64,000 bases of DNA. Origin: Rhodocyclaceae bacterium (GTDB taxonomy: Bacteria; Pseudomonadota; Gammaproteobacteria; Burkholderiales; Rhodocyclaceae). Shown piece by piece: positions 61,129-64,000 of this stretch (position 1 is the first letter of the stretch; each line of letters begins with the position of its first letter). The stretch covers positions 186,001-250,000 of the forward strand of contig JADKHX010000006.1 of NCBI GenBank assembly GCA_016721505.1. Direction: 5' to 3'. Position numbers and translations under genes: made by a program. Under the pieces are notes generated by a model, which saw only the letters and a program-made list of their open reading frames with translations, was not told the origin of the DNA and made no database searches.

Positions 61129-61512
61129 ATGCTCGACGATAAAGAATTACGCAAACGCCTATCCCCACTTCAATATCGCGTGACGCGCGAAAAAGGTACC
61201 GAACAAGCCTTCACTGGGAAGTATTGGAACTGCGACGAAGCAGGGATTTATCGGTGCATTTGCTGCGGCGAAGCGCTTTTTGATTCCACCGCGAAGTTCG
61301 ATTCCGGCTGTGGCTGGCCAAGTTTTTCTGCGCCAGCCAATCTGCAAAACGTCAAACTCAGCCACGACTCAAGCCACCACATGCAGCGCACCGAAGTCAC
61401 CTGTAGCAAGTGCGGCGCACATCTCGGTCACGTTTTTCCCGATGGCCCGCTCCCAACGGGTGATCGCTATTGCATCAACTCTGCGTCCATCGACTTGGAA
61501 ACCCGCGACTAG
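61129..61512 (+). CDS. msrB: Peptide-methionine (R)-S-oxide reductase
   Basis: 127 residues. Zinc Cys pairs are CICCGEALFD and CSKCGAHLGHVFPDGP, the segment KFDSGCGWPSF is conserved, and the catalytic Cys is in GDRYCINSASI. It reduces methionine R-sulfoxide. ATG 61129 is the true start; the 45-residue upstream extension comes from the repeat-containing leader. It begins the msrB-yciB-yciI-bolA-ppiC run. Confidence 0.95.
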   Translation: MLDDKELRKRLSPLQYRVTREKGTEQAFTGKYWNCDEAGIYRCICCGEALFDSTAKFDSGCGWPSFSAPANLQNVKLSHDSSHHMQRTEVTCSKCGAHLGHVFPDGPLPTGDRYCINSASIDLETRD

Positions 61513-61545
61513 CAGCCGCGTGATTGAATCGCTAAAATCTCGGCT

Positions 61546-62091
61546 ATGAAATTTCTATTCGACCTTTTCCCGGTTATTCTATTTTTTATCGCATTCAAGG
61601 CATTTGACGTCTATGTGGCTACATTGGTTGTCATCGTCGCCACGGTCGCCCAAGTCGCGTTTATCTGGTTAAAGCATCGCAAAGTAGGTGCGATTCAATG
61701 GACAAGTTTAGCGATGGTTTCATTCTTGGGAACAGCGACAATTCTTCTCCACGACGAGTCGTTCATCAAGTGGAAACCGACGATTTTATATTGGTTATTT
61801 GCCGGCACGATCTTTGTTGCCGATAGATTCTTCAAGCGAAATGTCATAAGAAAGATGCTTGAAGAACAAGTGCGTTTACCTGATCCTCTGTGGCGCAAAC
61901 TTGCCAATGCATGGACGCTATTTTTTCTATCCATGGGATGCCTGAATCTCTACGTCGCGTTCAATTTCAGTACCGACGCATGGGTGAATTTCAAATTATT
62001 TGGTGGTATGGGCTTGCTGATCGCTTTTATCGTCGCCCAAGCAGTGTTTTTGGCAAAGTATATGGAACCCGAGCACGAGGAAAATACCTGA
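61546..62091 (+). CDS. yciB: Inner-membrane-spanning protein YciB (septation protein A)
   Basis: 181 residues with five hydrophobic helices. The start KFLFDLFPVILFFIAFKAFD and the segments PTILYWLFAGTIFVADRFF and AWTLFFLSMGCLNLYVAF are diagnostic. It is implicated in cell-envelope integrity and septation. The stop overlaps the yciI start (TGATG). Confidence 0.94.
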   Translation: MKFLFDLFPVILFFIAFKAFDVYVATLVVIVATVAQVAFIWLKHRKVGAIQWTSLAMVSFLGTATILLHDESFIKWKPTILYWLFAGTIFVADRFFKRNVIRKMLEEQVRLPDPLWRKLANAWTLFFLSMGCLNLYVAFNFSTDAWVNFKLFGGMGLLIAFIVAQAVFLAKYMEPEHEENT

Positions 62092-62393
62092 TGCTGTTCA
62101 CCATCATTGGCTATGACGTTGAAAATAGCCTTGAACGGCGGCTTGCGGCGAGACCTGCCCACCTAGCACGGCTGGAAATTTTGCAAGACCAAGGCCGACT
62201 CAATCTGGCCGGGCCATTTCCCATTGTTAGTGGCGATGCTGCACCTCAAGGTTTCCTTGGCAGCCTGATCGTTGCTGATTTTGAATCGCTAGCAGCAGCA
62301 CGCGCCTGGGCCGATGCAGATCCTTATATGGTGTCCGGGGTTTATGCCAAAGTCGATATTTTCGCGTTTAAGAAAGTTTTCCCATCGCAATGA
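62091..62393 (+). CDS. yciI: YciI family protein
   Basis: 100 residues of the ferredoxin-like dimeric alpha/beta-barrel fold. MLFTIIGYDVENSLERRLAA, RPAHLARLEILQDQGRLNLA and ADADPYMVSGVYAKVDIFAF are typical. The molecular function is unknown. The start codon overlaps the yciB stop and its own stop overlaps the bolA start, so the genes are translationally coupled. Confidence 0.92.
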   Translation: MLFTIIGYDVENSLERRLAARPAHLARLEILQDQGRLNLAGPFPIVSGDAAPQGFLGSLIVADFESLAAARAWADADPYMVSGVYAKVDIFAFKKVFPSQ

Positions 62394-62683
62394 ATGTGGT
62401 CACCGAAATTGAGCGCCGCTTGCAGGAGCTCAAACCATTGCTTGTTGAGGTTATCGACGACTCAGCAAAACACGCCGGACATGCCGGTGCACGCGATGGT
62501 GGTGGACACTTTCGCTTACGAATTATCGCGGCTTGTTTTTCGGGTCTCAGTGTCATTGCCCGTCATCGCTTGGTGTATGATGCGCTCGGCACTTTGATGC
62601 AGCGCGAGATTCACGCGTTGAGCATCGATGCAAGCGCTCCGATACCTCAGAACAACCCTCCCAACTATCAGGAAATCAAATGA
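62390..62683 (+). CDS. bolA: BolA family protein
   Basis: 97 residues with a BolA/KH-like fold. HAGHAGARDGGGHFRLRIIA contains the conserved His, and SVIARHRLVYDALGTLMQRE with IHALSI is the family signature. It partners with monothiol glutaredoxins in iron-sulfur trafficking. ATGA overlaps link it to yciI and ppiC. Confidence 0.92.
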   Translation: MNVVTEIERRLQELKPLLVEVIDDSAKHAGHAGARDGGGHFRLRIIAACFSGLSVIARHRLVYDALGTLMQREIHALSIDASAPIPQNNPPNYQEIK

Positions 62684-63468
62684 AACGCTCTACTTCCTAT
62701 GCACTGCTACTGACTTGCGCTGGAATCATTGCCATGCAGCCCGCGCTTGCCCAAAAAGCCGAATCCGTTGCGACGGTTAATGGCAAATCAATCACAAAAA
62801 ATCGCGCCGATGCGCTCATTACTGGGCAAGCTGCACAGGGTCAGCCCGATTCACCGGAACTGCGCAACGCAGTCAAAGAAGAGCTGATTCGCCGCGAAAT
62901 CCTGACACAGGAGTCGCAAAAGAAAGGGTTTGATAAGAAGCCTGAAATTCAAGGGCAAATCGATCTCGCACGCCAAGGCGTATTGATCGGTGCGTATCTG
63001 AACGACTACGTTCGAACGCATCCAATTACCGACGATTTGGTCAAGAAAGAGTACGAAAATGTCCGCGCGCAACTCGGCGACAAAGAATACAAAGTTCGTC
63101 ACATTCTGGTTGAGAAGGAAGACGAAGCGAAGGCGGTGATAGAACGACTCAAAAAGGAAAAGTTCGAGGAGGTTGCCAAAGTCTCAAAAGACCCCGGCTC
63201 GAAAGACAAAGGTGGTGATCTCGGTTGGGCAAACAAAGCTGCCTACGTAAAACCATTTTCTGACGCAATGCAAAAGCTTGAAAAGGGTAAGCTGACCGAC
63301 CCAGCGGTGAAGTCAGATTTCGGCTGGCATGTGATTCAACTTGAAGATGTTCGCGAACTGAAGTTGCCTGGTTTCGATGAAGCTAAGCCGCAGATTACTC
63401 AGCGCCTTCAGCAACAAATGGTTCAGAAACATATTGACCAATTGCGCGCCAAGGCCAAGGTTGAATAA
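62680..63468 (+). CDS. Parvulin-type peptidyl-prolyl isomerase, periplasmic
   Basis: 262 residues with a signal peptide (LLLTCAGIIAMQPALAQKA). An N-terminal helical SurA-like region precedes one parvulin domain, with YKVRHILVEKEDEAKAVIER, KDPGSKDKGGDLGWANKAAY and FGWHVIQLEDVREL. It isomerises prolyl bonds in exported proteins. It overlaps bolA and is followed by a strong terminator. Confidence 0.93.
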   Translation: MKRSTSYALLLTCAGIIAMQPALAQKAESVATVNGKSITKNRADALITGQAAQGQPDSPELRNAVKEELIRREILTQESQKKGFDKKPEIQGQIDLARQGVLIGAYLNDYVRTHPITDDLVKKEYENVRAQLGDKEYKVRHILVEKEDEAKAVIERLKKEKFEEVAKVSKDPGSKDKGGDLGWANKAAYVKPFSDAMQKLEKGKLTDPAVKSDFGWHVIQLEDVRELKLPGFDEAKPQITQRLQQQMVQKHIDQLRAKAKVE

Positions 63469-63498
63469 AGCTTAACCAAGTATTTGTCGTATTGAAAA

Positions 63499-63540
63499 CA
63501 AGGCCCGCCGCGATAAATCGCGGCGGGCCTTGTTTTTTTT
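63499..63540. terminator. Strong bidirectional rho-independent terminator
   Basis: A 15-bp perfect stem from 63499-63513 (CAAGGCCCGCCGCGA) to 63518-63532 with a TAAA loop, followed by eight T on the plus strand. On the minus strand TGTTTTC follows, so it serves both the ppiC operon and purL. Confidence 0.95.
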
Positions 63541-63568
63541 GGCGCGAAACGGTGAGCTTATCGCGAGG

Positions 63569-64000
63569 CTATCCCAAACTAACCCGCGCGTTGGTGAACA
63601 TCTTCAACCACGGTGAATCGTCGCCCATTTGGCGCGGGTGCCACGACATTTGCACCGCCCGTAAAACTCGCTCTGGATGCGGCATCAGAATGGTAAATCG
63701 ACCATCAAACGTAGTCACACCACCAATACCGTCTGGAGAACCATTTGGATTTGCCGGATACGTCATTGCGGTGTTGCCACGCGTGTCGATATAACGCATC
63801 GCGACGATTGCCGATTCAGCCATCGCGTGCGACGCAAACACCGCTTTGCCTTCTCCGTGTGAGACCACCACTGGCAAGCGCGAACCGCCCATCTCCTTAA
63901 AAAACAAGGAAGGCGATTGCGGTAACTCGATCATCACCAAACGTGCCTCAAATTGCTCAGAGCGATTACGCTCAAAGCGCGGCCAGTTTTCAGCGCCCGG
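63569..64000 (-). CDS. purL: Phosphoribosylformylglycinamidine synthase, C-terminal part (runs off the window)
   Basis: The open frame continues past 64000. The visible part is the class I glutaminase end: GAENWPRFERNRSEQFEARL then VMIELPQSPSLFF, SHGEGKAVFAS, and FTILMPHPERVLRAVQMSWH with the catalytic His and Glu. The nucleophile Cys lies beyond the window. It makes FGAM in purine synthesis. It ends before the shared terminator with ppiC. Confidence 0.95.
   Translation of the reverse strand, partial: PGAENWPRFERNRSEQFEARLVMIELPQSPSLFFKEMGGSRLPVVVSHGEGKAVFASHAMAESAIVAMRYIDTRGNTAMTYPANPNGSPDGIGGVTTFDGRFTILMPHPERVLRAVQMSWHPRQMGDDSPWLKMFTNARVSLG

Noticed and set aside
1..64000. CRISPR arrays, tRNA or rRNA genes, riboswitches, prophage genes
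   Set aside because: No regularly spaced direct repeats, no tRNA cloverleaf or rRNA segment, and no phage structural or integrase genes were recognised on either strand. Small noncoding RNAs cannot be excluded by eye.

Overview
The window looks like chromosome from a betaproteobacterium of moderate GC content. The main evidence is gene order. The run rpoE-rseA-rseB-rseC-degP-glutaredoxin-lepA-lepB-DUF4845-rnc-era-recO-pdxJ-acpS-nagZ, the yceD-rpmF-plsX-fabD-fabG-acpP-fabF cluster, the rnfH/smpB/guaB/guaA block, a DUF2863 protein and the msrB-yciB-yciI-bolA-ppiC//purL block all fit that class. No rRNA, tRNA, CRISPR array, prophage or complete insertion sequence was found. The genus cannot be named from the sequence.

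Layout. 0-6 kb: a TPR protein, a class III cyclase fused to a hemerythrin-like domain, MarC, a PH-domain membrane protein, two hot-dog thioesterases, a BtuF-like protein and a TauE permease. 6-12 kb: DsbA-like oxidoreductase, methyltransferase, guaA, guaB, rnfH, smpB. 12-17.8 kb: an OmpR/EnvZ-type pair, an AI-2E-type permease, a cNMP-binding protein, and ispF/ispD separated by a small mobile element. 17.9-25 kb: mfd, a second permease, aroG and a DUF1015 protein. 24.9-36.5 kb: the most accessory-like part. A leftward operon encodes cytochrome c4, a di-heme peroxidase, a beta-helix/cytochrome c fusion and a TonB-dependent receptor, with a serine hydrolase behind it. It diverges from a rightward tonB-exbB-exbD-exbD-TPR operon. 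Together these resemble an outer-membrane uptake plus periplasmic redox system of unknown substrate. 36.5-49.4 kb: galU and the conserved nagZ-to-rpoE block. 49.7-57 kb: nadB, a YgfX-like protein and the fatty-acid cluster, which lacks fabH between plsX and fabD. 57-64 kb: maf (yceF type), an RsmI-like methylase, DUF2863, dadA, msrB, yciB, yciI, bolA, ppiC and the 3' end of purL.

The most unusual signal cuts across the annotation. A 28-bp hairpin-forming repeat occurs at least 12 times in 64 kb. Six copies are intergenic. Six lie inside unrelated genes (envZ-like, mfd, DUF1015, beta-helix/cytochrome c, recO, ygfX-like). All six intragenic copies share the gene's strand and five share one reading frame, encoding variants of S-V-G-A-G-D-T-P-S. 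Two copies are longer and carry REP-like palindromes. A separate 236-bp element with 17-bp terminal inverted repeats sits exactly in the former ATGA overlap of ispD and ispF. Its 4-bp target duplication gives each gene back its own stop or start codon.
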